Shown here: positions 8,495 to 18,508 of the stretch, piece after piece
Numbering within the stretch: position 1 is the stretch's first letter
Layout of the letters: every line of letters begins with the position of its first letter
Origin: Paraburkholderia mimosarum LMG 23256 = NBRC 106338
GTDB lineage: Bacteria; Pseudomonadota; Gammaproteobacteria; Burkholderiales; Burkholderiaceae
Length of the DNA: 64,000 nt
Direction of reading: 5' to 3'
Assembly (NCBI RefSeq): GCF_000739815.1
Contig: NZ_BBJJ01000017.1
Location: 62,001-126,000 of the forward strand
Made by a program: the position numbers and the translations under genes
The notes under the pieces: model-generated
The model's input: only the letters and a program-made list of their open reading frames with translations
Databases searched by the model: none
What the model was told of the DNA's origin: nothing

Positions 8495-8814
8495 ACTACG
8501 TCGTCCTGATCCTCGGCATGGCCCTGATCACGTGGCTCGTGCGCACCGCCGTATTCGTGCTCGGCGAACGGCTCGTCTTCCCGCCGCTCGTGCGCACCGC
8601 GCTCGGCTTCGTGCCGGTCACCGTGCTCACGGCCATCATCGTGCCGATGGCCGTCTCGCCTCATGGTCACGGCGCCGAGCTGACGTGGCGCAACCCGCAG
8701 CTCGTCGGCGCGCTCGCGGCGATCGTCGTGAGCGCGCTCACGAAGCGCCCGCTCCTCACGATCGCGGTCGGGCTCGGCGTGTTTTTCCTCTGGCAAGGCG
8801 TCGTCCTGCGCTAG
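8491..8814 (+). CDS. azlD: AzlD family branched-chain amino acid exporter, small subunit
   Basis: A 107-residue protein with four hydrophobic segments, including VVLILGMALITWLVRTAVFV at the N terminus and LVGALAAIVVSALTKRPLLT in the second half. Size, topology and the four-base overlap with azlC identify it as AzlD, the small partner required for export of branched-chain amino acids. Confidence 0.92.
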   Translation: MNYVVLILGMALITWLVRTAVFVLGERLVFPPLVRTALGFVPVTVLTAIIVPMAVSPHGHGAELTWRNPQLVGALAAIVVSALTKRPLLTIAVGLGVFFLWQGVVLR

Positions 8815-8954
8815 CGCCTCGCTGCCCCCCTCGGCCCTTGCGCTCAAGTTTTACCCCGCCCCGCCGATAAACCCGTCGAGGCCCGCTGTGGCAGGCCCGT
8901 GCTCGAACGGCGAGAGCGCGCGAGTAGGGATAAGGATTACACCGGGGCAACCAC

Positions 8955-9716
8955 ATGGGGCAAATCACCCTCAAACTGAAGGACGAAACGCTTGCGTCGC
9001 TGCGCAAGGACTTCGACGCGTTCCTGCGCGTCTCGCTCAAGCTCGACCCGCAGTTCGCCACGCCGGAATTCGAGGATTACCTGCGCGCGAAGCTGCTCGA
9101 CAACATGACGCCGCTCACGGAGCACGCGGTGCAGCGGCTTCTGCAGGGCGGCCAGTACGCATGGGCGAAGCGCACGCTCGACAAGGAGTTTCCCGAGGTC
9201 GTCTCGATCCTGCTGTGTCAGGCCGGCGAATTCGGCTTCGGCTTCGCCTCGCGCCCCGAGTGGACGCCCGACGAGCTATCGAAGCAGTGCCGCGACTGGG
9301 CGGCGGCCATCGTGACGGAAGCCCAGGGCGAGGACTCGCTGATCGATCCGCTCGCGGCGCAGATCAAGTCGAGCGTGCAGGACATCCAGGCGCTCGAGGA
9401 ATCGATGCAGACACCTGCGTGGCGGCTTGCGGAATCGCTGCGCCAGCGTGTGTACGAAGCGAAGATCGGCTGCGAGCAGGCGAGCGGCAGCGCGGCGCGC
9501 GAGCGTCTGGGCGAACTGCGCGGGCTGTTGCGGCTCGGCATCACGCATGGCGCGTTCCAGAAACAGGAAGCGCAGCAGATCATGGAGTATTTGCGGCTGC
9601 TCAAGCCCGAGATCTTCGTCGACGAACCCGACGACGTGTTCACGCGTCTTGCCGCCTGGCTGCGCAACTTCTTCACGCCGCCGCCGCGCAGCACCGCGCG
9701 CGAGCAGTCGCGCTGA
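8955..9716 (+). CDS. Conserved hypothetical protein
   Basis: A 253-residue soluble protein that I do not recognise. It begins MGQITLKLKDETLASLRKDF, has no signal peptide or membrane helix, and appears mostly helical with many charged residues (for example AQIKSSVQDIQALEESMQ near 137-154). The segment HAVQRLLQGGQYAWAKRTL and the ending LLKPEIFVDEPDDVFTRL are distinctive. The ATG at 8955 has no strong Shine-Dalgarno. It lies alone between azlCD and the convergent helicase gene. Codon use matches its neighbours, so a real resident gene is likely. Confidence 0.75.
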   Translation: MGQITLKLKDETLASLRKDFDAFLRVSLKLDPQFATPEFEDYLRAKLLDNMTPLTEHAVQRLLQGGQYAWAKRTLDKEFPEVVSILLCQAGEFGFGFASRPEWTPDELSKQCRDWAAAIVTEAQGEDSLIDPLAAQIKSSVQDIQALEESMQTPAWRLAESLRQRVYEAKIGCEQASGSAARERLGELRGLLRLGITHGAFQKQEAQQIMEYLRLLKPEIFVDEPDDVFTRLAAWLRNFFTPPPRSTAREQSR

Positions 9717-9833
9717 GCGCCGGCGCGCCCGCGAGAAAAAGGCGGGCGCTCACTCCGGCGCCCCGCTGAACGTCCAGCACGGCGTGCCCCCGCGCGGCGC
9801 GCCGCCTCTCGTGCCCGCTTCGGCGGGCCCCCG

Positions 9834-12062
9834 CTAGTCCCACATCTTCCTGAGCTTCGCGGCGATCTCGACCTTCGCCTGTGCGGCGGCGGCAAGTCCC
9901 GCCGCGCTCGGCGCGCTCGCCACGGGCGCGGGCGGCCACGCGCGCGATTCGAACAGCGGCAGCATGGGCGTGGCGATGAAGCGCGTGCGCGACGCCCACA
10001 CGTGCCGGTCGCCCGACGCCACCTGGTTGTGCACATAGAAACGCTGCGGCACGACGATGTGCAAATCCTCCTTCGCGCGTGTCATTGCGACATAGAGCAG
10101 ACGCCGCTCCTCTTCCAGCTCCTCGTCGCTGCCCGCGCCGAGATCCGACGGAATGCAGCCGTCCACGCCGTTGAGCACGAACACGTTGCGCCACTCCTGC
10201 CCTTTCGCGGAGTGGATGGTCGAGAGGATCAGATAGTCCTCGTCGAGCAACGGGTCGGCGGATTCGGCGCTCGTGGCGTCGGGCGGATCGAGCGTGAGTT
10301 CGGTGAGAAAGCGCTCGCGCGAGGCATAAGTGCTCGCAATGCTCTCCATCTGCAGCAGATCGGCGTGGCGCACCTGGGCGTCTTCGTGATTGCGCTCCAG
10401 ATGCGGCTCGTACCAGCGCCGCACGCGCTCGAACTCGGCGGGCCACGGCGTCGAGCGCATGCAAAGGCTGTCGATCAGCGCGGCGAACGCGGGCCAGTCC
10501 TCGGCCGCGCGCGGGGGCGGCGCGAAGGCGGCGAGCGCCTCGGCGGCGCGATATGCGCCCGTGCAGGCGGACACCTGGTCGAGCAGGCGCGCCGCGTTGG
10601 CGGGCCCGACGCCGGGCAGCAACTGTGTCACGCGAAAGCCCGCCACGCGGTCGAGCGGATTCTCGGCCCAGCGCAACACCGCCAGCACGTCCTTCACATG
10701 GGCGGCATCGAGAAAGCGCAGCCCGCCGAACTTCACGAACGGAATGTTGCGCCGCGCGAGCTCGATTTCCAGCGTCGCGCTGTGATGCGCGGCGCGAAAC
10801 AGCACCGCCTGCTGCTTGAGCTTCATCCCCGCCTCGCGCGCTTCGAGAATCTGCTCGACGACGTAGCGCGCCTGGGTGGCCTCGTCGGCGACCGTGACGA
10901 GGCGCGGGCGCTGCTGCGAGGCGCGGTCGGTCCACAGGTTCTTCGTGAAGCGCTCGGCGGCGGCATCGATCACGGCGTTCGAGGCCGCGAGGATCGGCTC
11001 CGTCGAGCGATAGTTGCGCTCTAGCGTGACCTGGCGCGCGGGCGGATCGAACTGTGCCGGGAAGTCGAGGATGTTGCGCACGGTCGCGCCGCGAAACGAG
11101 TAGATCGCCTGAGCATCGTCGCCGACCACGGTGAGGCCCCGGCCATCGGGCTTGAGCGCAAGGAGAATCGAGGCCTGCAGGCGATTGGTGTCCTGGTATT
11201 CGTCGACGAGGATATGGTCGAAGCGGCCGGCCAGATCGGCGGCGATGGCCGGCTCGGCGGCCATGTGCGCCCAGTAGAGCAGCAAGTCGTCGTAGTCGAG
11301 GACATTCTGCTTCTGCTTGGCGCCCACGTAGGCGGCGAACAGCGCGCGCAGCTGCGGCTCCCATTCGAGGCACCACGAAAACGAGCGATTGAGCACGTTG
11401 GCGAGCGAGTCGCCCGTGTTGACCGCGCGCGAGTAGATCGCAAGACACGTCGATTTCGACGGAAAGCGCTTTTCCTTCGCCGAGAAACCCAGTTCGTGGC
11501 GCACGAGGTTCATGAGATCGGCGGAGTCCTCGCGATCGTTGATCGTGAACGCCGGCGAGAGGCCGATGTGATCCGCGTATTCGCGCAACAGGCGCGCTCC
11601 CACGCCGTGAAACGTGCCTGCCCAGGTGAGGCCCTGCGCGAGCGCGGCGGCCGCGCCCGGCGCACCGGCGGCAATGCGCGCCACGCGCCGCGTCATCTCC
11701 TGCGCGGCGCGGCGCGAGAACGTGAGGAGCAGGATGCGGTGCGGGTCGGCCCCGTTGACGATCAGATGCGCGACGCGGTGAGCCAGCGTATTCGTCTTGC
11801 CCGAGCCCGCGCCCGCGATCACGAGCAGCGGCCCCGGCAACGCCGAGCCCGGCGCATAGCCCGCTTCGCCGCCGTGCTCGACGGCCTCGCGCTGCGCTTC
11901 GTTGAGCTTTGCGAGCCATGCGGAAACGGCGTTGGCCGCATCGGCGCCCGATTGGACAACATCGTCCAGGGCGACGGAGACTGAGGAGGGATCGGCAACG
12001 GAAACAGTGGACACGGCGGACGCGGGGAGATGAACGTGGCGAATCGAAGGGGAGCGACGCAT
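9834..12062 (-). CDS. UvrD/Rep-family ATP-dependent DNA helicase
   Basis: A 742-residue superfamily 1A 3'-5' helicase. Seen: Q-motif region WLAKLNEAQREAV, Walker A VIAGAGSGKTNTLAHRV, motif Ia LLTFSRRAAQEMTRR, Walker B region HILVDEYQDTNRLQASIL, motif III GDDAQAIYSFRGA, motif IV LERNYRS, motif V ILSTIHSAKGQEWRNVFV and motif VI EERRLLYVAMTRAKEDL. It probably acts in DNA repair or fork restart. The ATG at 12062 is chosen because a LexA-like box (12064-12079) lies immediately upstream; a longer in-frame start at 12092 would place the box inside the gene. It is not necessarily UvrD itself, since paralogues are common. Confidence 0.9.
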   Translation of the reverse strand: MRRSPSIRHVHLPASAVSTVSVADPSSVSVALDDVVQSGADAANAVSAWLAKLNEAQREAVEHGGEAGYAPGSALPGPLLVIAGAGSGKTNTLAHRVAHLIVNGADPHRILLLTFSRRAAQEMTRRVARIAAGAPGAAAALAQGLTWAGTFHGVGARLLREYADHIGLSPAFTINDREDSADLMNLVRHELGFSAKEKRFPSKSTCLAIYSRAVNTGDSLANVLNRSFSWCLEWEPQLRALFAAYVGAKQKQNVLDYDDLLLYWAHMAAEPAIAADLAGRFDHILVDEYQDTNRLQASILLALKPDGRGLTVVGDDAQAIYSFRGATVRNILDFPAQFDPPARQVTLERNYRSTEPILAASNAVIDAAAERFTKNLWTDRASQQRPRLVTVADEATQARYVVEQILEAREAGMKLKQQAVLFRAAHHSATLEIELARRNIPFVKFGGLRFLDAAHVKDVLAVLRWAENPLDRVAGFRVTQLLPGVGPANAARLLDQVSACTGAYRAAEALAAFAPPPRAAEDWPAFAALIDSLCMRSTPWPAEFERVRRWYEPHLERNHEDAQVRHADLLQMESIASTYASRERFLTELTLDPPDATSAESADPLLDEDYLILSTIHSAKGQEWRNVFVLNGVDGCIPSDLGAGSDEELEEERRLLYVAMTRAKEDLHIVVPQRFYVHNQVASGDRHVWASRTRFIATPMLPLFESRAWPPAPVASAPSAAGLAAAAQAKVEIAAKLRKMWD

Positions 12063-12081
12063 ACTGTATATCCATACACCT
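12062..12081 (-). promoter_or_regulatory. LexA-like SOS box
   Basis: TACTGTATATCCATACACC: CTGT-N8-ACAC, one base short of the CTGT-N8-ACAG consensus, with the usual AT-rich centre. It directly precedes the chosen helicase start. Control by LexA is inferred. Confidence 0.55.
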
Positions 12082-12300
12082 CGGATCGGCAAGCGCCTGA
12101 TTATGCAGCGATCTGGCGGGATTTAGGGACAGCGCGGCAGCGCCTGCTGCCCCCGACGCCGCCGCGCCAGGCTACCCGCAGAGCCCAGCGCCCGCGGTCG
12201 ACGCCGCCAGTACCAGCAGCCGCGTATCGCGGGGGCTCGCCATCGCTTATGATGCTCACCGCTTCGCGCGCTTGCCGCGCGCCCGAATTTCCAGACCGCC

Positions 12301-12522
12301 ATGCCCAACATCGATTTCACCCTGACCGGCGACTACGTCGAACTGCACAACCTCCTGAAGATCACAGGTCTCGCCGATAGCGGCGGCTCGGCCAAGCAGA
12401 TCGTCGCCTCGGGCGCCGTGAAGGTCGACGGCGAAGTCGAGCTGCGCAAGACGTGCAAGATCCGCGCGGGCCAGGCCGTGCTGCTGGGCGATACTCGCAT
12501 CGCCATCAAGGCGGCTGAGTGA
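12301..12522 (+). CDS. S4-domain RNA-binding protein (YbcJ-like)
   Basis: A 73-residue protein that is nearly all one S4 RNA-binding domain: VELHNLLKITGLADSGGSAK, then VASGAVKVDGEVELRKTCKI and RAGQAVLLGDTRIAI. Stand-alone YbcJ/YaaA-type S4 proteins probably bind structured RNA, possibly rRNA, but the role is not established. The length is normal for the family. Confidence 0.9.
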   Translation: MPNIDFTLTGDYVELHNLLKITGLADSGGSAKQIVASGAVKVDGEVELRKTCKIRAGQAVLLGDTRIAIKAAE

Positions 12523-12691
12523 GGCACCTACAGAGGCACCGCGGGAGCCTCGACCGGACTTGCGCCCAGACGCCAGCTATGCACCATATTTGAGCATTCG
12601 GATCGACAAGGCCGCTGTCTAGCAATAAGCTTTCACTTTCGACAGACAAACCAGGCCGTGCGGCGCGACCCATTCGCGCCGCTTGCTTTTC

Positions 12692-14101
12692 ATGACTCGA
12701 GCCACGCTCTCCCGACGCGCCGTTTCCGCGCCCCCCACGCTGCGCCGCCACGCCGCCGACACCGCCCGCCTCGCCGCGCCCCTCGCGATCGCCCAGCTCT
12801 CGCAAATGGCGATGAGCGTCACCGACACGGTGCTGCTCGGCTCGCTCGGCGCCGACGCGCTCGCCGCGGGCGGCCTCGGCGCCAATCTGTTCTTCGTCGT
12901 GGTGACGGTGCTGCAAGGCGTGCTGACCTCGGTGAGCGTGAGCGTCGCGCAGGCGCGCGGCGCCGACAACGAAAGCCAGGTGCCGCACATCTACTGGACC
13001 GGCTTCGCGCTTTCCCTGCTGCTCTCGCTGCCGGCCTTCGCGCTGCTCTCGTTTGCCGAGCCGATCCTGCGCGCGCTCGGCGAGCCGACGCTGCTCGCCC
13101 ACCACATCGGCGAATACACGGCCGTGCTGCGCTGGGGCGCGCCCGCGAGCCTGATCGGCGTGGGGCTCATGCGCTCGTTCCTGCCCGCCATCGGCGCGGC
13201 GCGACGGCTTCTCTGGGTGTCGGTTGCGTGCGTGTTCATCAACGGCTTTCTCAACTACGGGCTGATCCACGGCATGTGGAGCCTGCCGCGCCTCGGCTTT
13301 CTCGGCTCGGCGGTCGCGACGACGATCACGGTGTGGCTCACCGCCTTCGTGCTGATGGCGCTGCTGCACCTGCGGCCGTCGCACCAGCATTTCGTCATTG
13401 CGCGCCGGCCCACGGCGCCGCTGATGGGCGAGCTATTCACGATCGGCTGGCCGGTCGCGATCACCTACGCCGTGGAGGCGACGCTCTTTCTCGCCACCGG
13501 CCTGCTCGCCGGCCTGCTCGGAGAGACGCCGCTCGCCGCGCACCAGATCGCGCTTAACGTCGCCTCCGTCACCTTCATGGTGCCGCTCGCGATCGGTCAG
13601 GCGGCCAACGTGCGCGTGGGTTACTGGGCCGGCGCGGGCGCGCCGCGCGCCGCACGCCATGCGGGTTTCGTCGCGCTGGGGCTAGGCGTGGGTTTCATGT
13701 CGCTCTCGGCGCTCGTGATGGTGCTCGCGCCGCACTGGATCGTCGGGCTCTACCTGCATCTCGACGATCCGGCCAACGCCCACACGGTCGGGCTCGCCGC
13801 CACGCTGCTCGGCGTCGCGGCCATCTTCCAGATCGTCGACGGCGCGCAAACCGTGGGCTCGGGCTGCCTGCGCGGTCTGAAGGACACGCGCGTGCCCATG
13901 CTCGCGGCCACGCTCGGCTACTGGGGCATCGGCTTTCCGCTCGGTTACGCACTCGCGTTCCGCTTCGGTCTCGGTGCACTCGGACTCTGGTGGGGCCTTG
14001 CGGCGGGGCTCGCCAGCGTCGCCGTGCTCATGACGTGGCGCTTTCATCGCATGAGCCAGCACGTGCTGGCCCCCGCCGCCAATGCGAACCGCGTGGAGTG
14101 A
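12692..14101 (+). CDS. MATE family efflux transporter
   Basis: A 469-residue inner-membrane protein with about 12 transmembrane helices in two homologous halves, of the multidrug and toxic compound extrusion family. Landmarks: LAAPLAIAQLSQMAMSVTDT near the N terminus (first MatE repeat), AINGFLNYGLIHG-type loops in the middle, and QIVDGAQTVGSGCLRGLKDT in the second half, a conserved NorM-type segment. It likely uses Na+ or H+ to export cationic compounds. The ATG at 12692 was preferred to a TTG nine bases earlier. Confidence 0.93.
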   Translation: MTRATLSRRAVSAPPTLRRHAADTARLAAPLAIAQLSQMAMSVTDTVLLGSLGADALAAGGLGANLFFVVVTVLQGVLTSVSVSVAQARGADNESQVPHIYWTGFALSLLLSLPAFALLSFAEPILRALGEPTLLAHHIGEYTAVLRWGAPASLIGVGLMRSFLPAIGAARRLLWVSVACVFINGFLNYGLIHGMWSLPRLGFLGSAVATTITVWLTAFVLMALLHLRPSHQHFVIARRPTAPLMGELFTIGWPVAITYAVEATLFLATGLLAGLLGETPLAAHQIALNVASVTFMVPLAIGQAANVRVGYWAGAGAPRAARHAGFVALGLGVGFMSLSALVMVLAPHWIVGLYLHLDDPANAHTVGLAATLLGVAAIFQIVDGAQTVGSGCLRGLKDTRVPMLAATLGYWGIGFPLGYALAFRFGLGALGLWWGLAAGLASVAVLMTWRFHRMSQHVLAPAANANRVE

Positions 14102-14435
14102 AGCGTCCGCTCGGCGGCGCGCCCTGCCGGTTCGATAGTGCGCACGCAGAGCCAGGCCTCGGCGCGATGCCCGGCAAGCGCGAGTTCTTGCCGCTTGCCG
14201 CCCTGCCGGGCGTTGCCCCGGTTGGCAAAGCGGCGCGGCGTGCGCGATAAACACAGGCTCGAACTGCCTCCGCCATGCGTCCCCAGCGCGCCTTATCGCT
14301 TCGGCCCGAAAATTGCGGTAGCAGCATGTTCGCCTGCGCAAGTCCCGCGAGCGGCTTCCCGTAAATACTTCGTGAAGCCGTGCAATGAAAGCGAACCATA
14401 ACGCCCCACGCGGCGTGCCGCTTTGGAGGATCCGC
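14102..14435. other. Intergenic region between MATE gene and phospholipase D gene
   Basis: A 334-bp stretch with no supportable gene. It contains a possible hairpin (GGCAAGCG at about 14171 pairing with CGCTTGCC) without a T-tract, and becomes less GC-rich toward 14380, where the promoter of the phospholipase D gene may lie. A GGAGGA ribosome-binding site lies at 14425-14430. Confidence 0.45.
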
Positions 14436-16094
14436 TTGCCCGTGCATCCTGCCCCGTCCGAAGCCGTTACCCGACGCTCGGCCTCGCCGCCGATGCTGGC
14501 CCGGTTCGCGCTCGCTTGCCTCGCGCTCGTCGCGGGCTGCGCAACACGGCCGCCCGCCACCGACTATCCGCGTGAAACGAGCGCCGCGCTGACTGCGGCC
14601 GAAGCGGCAGCCACGCCGCTCGGTGCCGCGCTAGCCGCACCCGAAGCCGCGCATCCCGGCCAATCCGGCTTTCGCCTGCTGGCCACCGGGACCGACTCGC
14701 TGCAAATGCGCGTCGCGCTCGGGCGCGCGGCGACGAAGACACTCGATATGCAGTACTACGTCGCCAACGAAGACACCACCGGCAAGCTGCTGCTCGGCTC
14801 GGCGCTTCACGCGGCCGATCGCGGCGTGCGCGTGCGCATGCTCGTCGACGACCTGAATTTCCACGACATCGACCGCCTGATGGCCGCGCTCAACAGCCAT
14901 CCCAACATCCAGATCCGCGTGTTCAATCCGTACGGCAGCACGGGCGAGTCGATGTACCTGCGCACGCGCAACTTCTTCACGAACGTCGACCAGTTCACGC
15001 GCCGCATGCACAACAAGGCGACGATCGCGGACAACGAGATGGCGATCGTCGGCGGCCGCAATCTCGGCGACGAATATTTCAGCGCCAGCCCGACGATCGA
15101 CTTCCGCGATCTCGACGTGCTCTCGGCCGGGCCGGTCGCGCAAAGCGTTTCGGCAAGCTTCGACGAGTACTGGAACAGCCCGGTCTCCTACCCCTTGAAC
15201 GTGCTCAATCATCAGAAGTTCGCGCCGCACGATCTGGACACCGCGCGCGACGACCTGCGCAAGCACTGGCGCGAGAGCGCCGAGCCGTACAACGCCAAGC
15301 CGCTCAACGCCACGCCGCTCGCGCAGCAGATCGCGGAGAACGGCCTCGGGCTCGTCTGGGCGAAATGGACGTTCGTGGCCGACTCGCCCGGCAAGATCGC
15401 AGGCGCCGAGCAAGGCCAGCTCGGCGACGCCATGAAGGCGCTGCTCGAGCGCATCCATCAGGCTCACAGCAGCGTGCTGGTCTTTTCGCCCTACTTCGTG
15501 CCGCACGAGGCGGGCGTCGAGACGCTTCGGGCGCTGACCGCGCGCGGCGTGCGCGTGGCGATCCTGACCAACTCGCTCGCCGCCACCGACGCCGTGGCCG
15601 TCCAGGCAGGCTACAGCCCGTACCGGGTGCCGCTGCTCAGGGCCGGCGTCGAACTCTATGAGTTCGGGCCGCGACAGTTCGAGCACACGGACGAGCGGCC
15701 CTTAGGCGTTGTCGGTTCGCGCTCGCGCGCGAGCCTGCACGCAAAAGCTTATGTGATCGACGAGAGCACCCTCGTGATCGGCTCGCTCAACCTCGATCCG
15801 CGCTCGGCGAGGCTCAACACCGAACTCGCGCTCACGATCGAAAGCGCGGCCATCGCTCACGACGTGGCCGGCCTGTTCAAGCGCGCCACCTCGCCGGAAG
15901 TGAGCTACCGCGTGACGCTCGCGACGCCCGCGCAGCGCGCGCAACTCACCGGCACGCCCGTCAATTCGCCGCTCGTCTGGACCGACGAGGAGGACGGCAT
16001 GCTCCGCACCTTCAACGTCGACCCTGGTGCGGGTTTCTACAGGAATGTCCTAACCGGGCTATTCTTGCTGTTGCCGGTCGACAGCCAGTTGTGA
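14436..16094 (+). CDS. Phospholipase D-family lipoprotein, cardiolipin synthase C-like
   Basis: A roughly 550-residue envelope protein. The N terminus has a lipoprotein signal, ALACLALVAGC, with the lipobox LVAGC. Two HKD motifs are present: MHNKATIADNEMAIVGGRN and LHAKAYVIDESTLVIGSLNL, the paired catalytic sites of the phospholipase D superfamily. Overall order and the segment LLVDDLNFHDIDRL-like after the first strand match YmdC/ClsC, which makes cardiolipin from phosphatidylglycerol and phosphatidylethanolamine. Start: TTG at 14436 follows GGAGGA with good spacing; ATG at 14493 is an alternative that would still leave a signal sequence. Confidence 0.88.
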   Translation: MPVHPAPSEAVTRRSASPPMLARFALACLALVAGCATRPPATDYPRETSAALTAAEAAATPLGAALAAPEAAHPGQSGFRLLATGTDSLQMRVALGRAATKTLDMQYYVANEDTTGKLLLGSALHAADRGVRVRMLVDDLNFHDIDRLMAALNSHPNIQIRVFNPYGSTGESMYLRTRNFFTNVDQFTRRMHNKATIADNEMAIVGGRNLGDEYFSASPTIDFRDLDVLSAGPVAQSVSASFDEYWNSPVSYPLNVLNHQKFAPHDLDTARDDLRKHWRESAEPYNAKPLNATPLAQQIAENGLGLVWAKWTFVADSPGKIAGAEQGQLGDAMKALLERIHQAHSSVLVFSPYFVPHEAGVETLRALTARGVRVAILTNSLAATDAVAVQAGYSPYRVPLLRAGVELYEFGPRQFEHTDERPLGVVGSRSRASLHAKAYVIDESTLVIGSLNLDPRSARLNTELALTIESAAIAHDVAGLFKRATSPEVSYRVTLATPAQRAQLTGTPVNSPLVWTDEEDGMLRTFNVDPGAGFYRNVLTGLFLLLPVDSQL

Positions 16095-16359
16095 ACGCGC
16101 CGTGAGCGCTGTCCGCCGCGCGAGCCGTCGGTGAGTCGTACCGTCCGCCGTCGGGCGAGCCGCGAAGCCGTCTTCATCGCTCTGTTGCCTTGCGGCAGCC
16201 GGGCATGCACTTTCATCGCGTTCGTCTCGTCTGGCGCCGCGCCGGCGAGCCCGGCCACCACGCGCAACCGAACCCGTCACGAAAGCGGCGCCTTCGCATG
16301 CCGTGCGAGAGCAGCGAAAGCACGAGCAAGCCGCGCCGCCTCAATCACCGGAGCATCAA

Positions 16360-17775
16360 ATGACCGCAAGCAACGAAAACGTCCGCATGGAACGCGACAC
16401 GTTCGGCGAAATCGCCGTGCCCGCCCAGCAGCTTTGGGGCGCGCAAACGCAGCGATCGCTGCAGAACTTCCGCATCTCCACCGAAAAGCAGTCGCCGGAA
16501 CTCATCACCGCGCTCGCCACCATCAAGCGCGCCGCAGCCGAGGTGAACCTCTCGCTAGGCGTGCTCGACGAGACCAAAGCGCGCGCGATCGTGCAGGCCG
16601 CTGACGAGATCATCGCGGGCAAGCATCCGGGCGAATTCCCGCTCGCCGTGTGGCAAACGGGCTCCGGCACGCAGACCAACATGAACCTCAACGAGGTGAT
16701 CGCCAACCGCGCGAGCGAGATTCTGGGCGGCGAGCGCGGCGAGGCGCGCAAGGTGCATCCGAACGACGACGTCAACCGCGGCCAGTCGTCCAACGACGTG
16801 TTCCCGACCGCGATGCACGTGGCGGCCGCCTACGGCATCGTCAAGCATCTGCTGCCCGCGCTGAAAACGCTGCGCGATACGCTCGACGGCAAGGCGAAGG
16901 CGTTCGCCGGCATCGTGAAGATCGGCCGCACGCACTTGCAGGACGCCACGCCGCTCACGCTGGGCCAGGAGTTCTCGGGCTACGTCGCACAGCTCGATCA
17001 CGGTATCAGGCACGTGGAATCGGCGCTACCGCATCTCTACGAGCTCGCGCAAGGCGGTACGGCCGTGGGCACCGGGCTCAACGCGCATCCGCAGTTCGCG
17101 CAGAAGGTGGCGGAAACCATCGCGAAGCTCACGGGCTTGCCCTTCGTCACCGCGCCCAACAAGTTCGAGGTGATGGCCGCCGCCGACGCGCTGGTGTTCG
17201 CTCACGGCGCGCTCAAGACCGTGGCCGCGAGCCTCATGAAGATCGCCAACGATATTCGCTGGCTCGCGAGCGGCCCGCGCTGCGGCCTGGGCGAGCTGTC
17301 GATTCCCGAGAACGAGCCGGGCAGCTCGATCATGCCGGGCAAGGTGAATCCTACGCAGTCCGAAGCGGTGACGATGCTCTGCTGCCAGGTGTTCGGCAAC
17401 GACGTGGCCGTGAACATGGGCGGCGCGAGCGGCAACTTCGAATTGAACGTATTCCGCCCGATGATCGCGCACAACGTGCTGCAGTCGATCCGTCTGCTCG
17501 CCGACGGCGCCCTCAGCTTCAACGATCACTGCGCCGTGGGCATCGAGCCGAACCGCGCGCGCATCGACACGCTCCTCAACGAGTCGCTCATGCTCGTGAC
17601 GGCGCTCAATCCGCACATCGGCTACGACAAGGCCGCGCAGATCGCGAAGAAGGCGCACAAGGAAGGCACCACGCTCAAGGCCGCCGCGCTCGCGCTCGGT
17701 CACGTGACCGAACAGCAGTTCGACGAGTGGGTGAAGCCGGGCGACATGGTGGGCAACACCGGCAAACCAGCCTGA
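16360..17775 (+). CDS. fumC: Class II fumarate hydratase
   Basis: Cytosolic TCA-cycle enzyme interconverting fumarate and malate without an iron-sulfur cluster. The 471-residue translation carries the lyase signature [11 protein letters not shown] near residue 321, the substrate-binding [20 protein letters not shown] near 105, [19 protein letters not shown] and [18 protein letters not shown]. Length fits FumC. The ATG at 16360 follows GGAG; an upstream ATG at 16303 lacks a ribosome-binding site. A bidirectional-looking terminator separates it from the convergent thioesterase gene. Confidence 0.97.
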   Translation: MTASNENVRMERDTFGEIAVPAQQLWGAQTQRSLQNFRISTEKQSPELITALATIKRAAAEVNLSLGVLDETKARAIVQAADEIIAGKHPGEFPLAVWQTGSGTQTNMNLNEVIANRASEILGGERGEARKVHPNDDVNRGQSSNDVFPTAMHVAAAYGIVKHLLPALKTLRDTLDGKAKAFAGIVKIGRTHLQDATPLTLGQEFSGYVAQLDHGIRHVESALPHLYELAQGGTAVGTGLNAHPQFAQKVAETIAKLTGLPFVTAPNKFEVMAAADALVFAHGALKTVAASLMKIANDIRWLASGPRCGLGELSIPENEPGSSIMPGKVNPTQSEAVTMLCCQVFGNDVAVNMGGASGNFELNVFRPMIAHNVLQSIRLLADGALSFNDHCAVGIEPNRARIDTLLNESLMLVTALNPHIGYDKAAQIAKKAHKEGTTLKAAALALGHVTEQQFDEWVKPGDMVGNTGKPA

Positions 17776-17798
17776 TTCGAAAGACCGGAAAGCAGAAC

Positions 17799-17834
17799 GG
17801 GCGGCGAGGTTCACACCTTCGCCGCCCGTTTGTT
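17799..17834 (+). terminator. Terminator between fumC and the thioesterase gene
   Basis: CGGGCGGCGA (17799-17808) pairs with TCGCCGCCCG (17819-17828), followed by TTTGTT. It lies between two convergent genes and may serve fumC mainly. Confidence 0.7.
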
Positions 17835-17862
17835 CACGCCGCCTGGAAATGAGGCATGCGCC

Positions 17863-18381
17863 TCACACCTGCCCTTTCGCCACTTCCTCGGGCTTGAGTT
17901 CGACGATGGCATCGAGCGCGTCGCGCACGTCGAGCGCGTATTTGGCAAGACGCTTCTGCTCGTCCGTTTCCGGCACGAACGGCGGCACGGGAATCGGGTT
18001 GCCGTTTTCGTCGACGGCCACGAACACGATCAGACAGTCGGTGGTGAGGCGCAGCTGGCCGCTCTTCGGGTCGCCGGCGTGCACGGTGATGTGGATGTGC
18101 ATCGATGTGCGCCCCGTGGCGACCACGCGCGCGCGCAGTTCGACCATGTTGCCGACGAGTATCGGGCGGCGAAAGCGGATGTTGCCCACGCTCACCGTCA
18201 CGCAATAGCGGCCGGACCAGACGGCGGCGCACGCATAGGCCGTTTCGTCGATCCATTTCATCAGCGCACCGCCGTGCACTTTGCCGCCGAAGTTGACCGA
18301 GGTCGGCTCGGCGAGAAAACGGAACGTCGTTTCCGAACGGTCCAGCGGCTGGGCAGGCATCTTCATCTCGGCTTGGCTCAT
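17863..18381 (-). CDS. Hotdog-fold acyl-CoA thioesterase (YciA/BACH-like)
   Basis: A 172-residue cytosolic hydrolase of acyl-CoA thioesters. The segment NFGGKVHGGALMKWIDETAY near residues 30-49 is the classic catalytic stretch of the acyl-CoA hydrolase domain, with the Gly-rich turn and the Asp after the long helix. Downstream VSVGNIRFRRPILVGNMVEL and TSMHIHITVHAGDP complete the hotdog fold. The C-terminal 40 residues form a helical tail. Substrate range unknown. Confidence 0.93.
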   Translation of the reverse strand: MSQAEMKMPAQPLDRSETTFRFLAEPTSVNFGGKVHGGALMKWIDETAYACAAVWSGRYCVTVSVGNIRFRRPILVGNMVELRARVVATGRTSMHIHITVHAGDPKSGQLRLTTDCLIVFVAVDENGNPIPVPPFVPETDEQKRLAKYALDVRDALDAIVELKPEEVAKGQV

Positions 18382-18508
18382 GGCGATTCCCGCTTGGGCG
18401 GCTCGTTTCGTGGGGTATGGAGGCGTCGATTATACGAGGGCAATAAGACAAACGCTGGCGTCTGCAAACGGCCGTAACCGCCTCAGGAAAACAGCCTGAC
18501 GCGCCTCG

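Noticed and set aside
10002..11024. A 340-codon plus-strand frame opposite the helicase gene
   Set aside because: Composition is typical of antisense shadow; the minus strand carries all helicase motifs.
14631..15686. A 351-codon minus-strand frame opposite the phospholipase D gene
   Set aside because: No domain recognised; both HKD motifs are on the plus strand.
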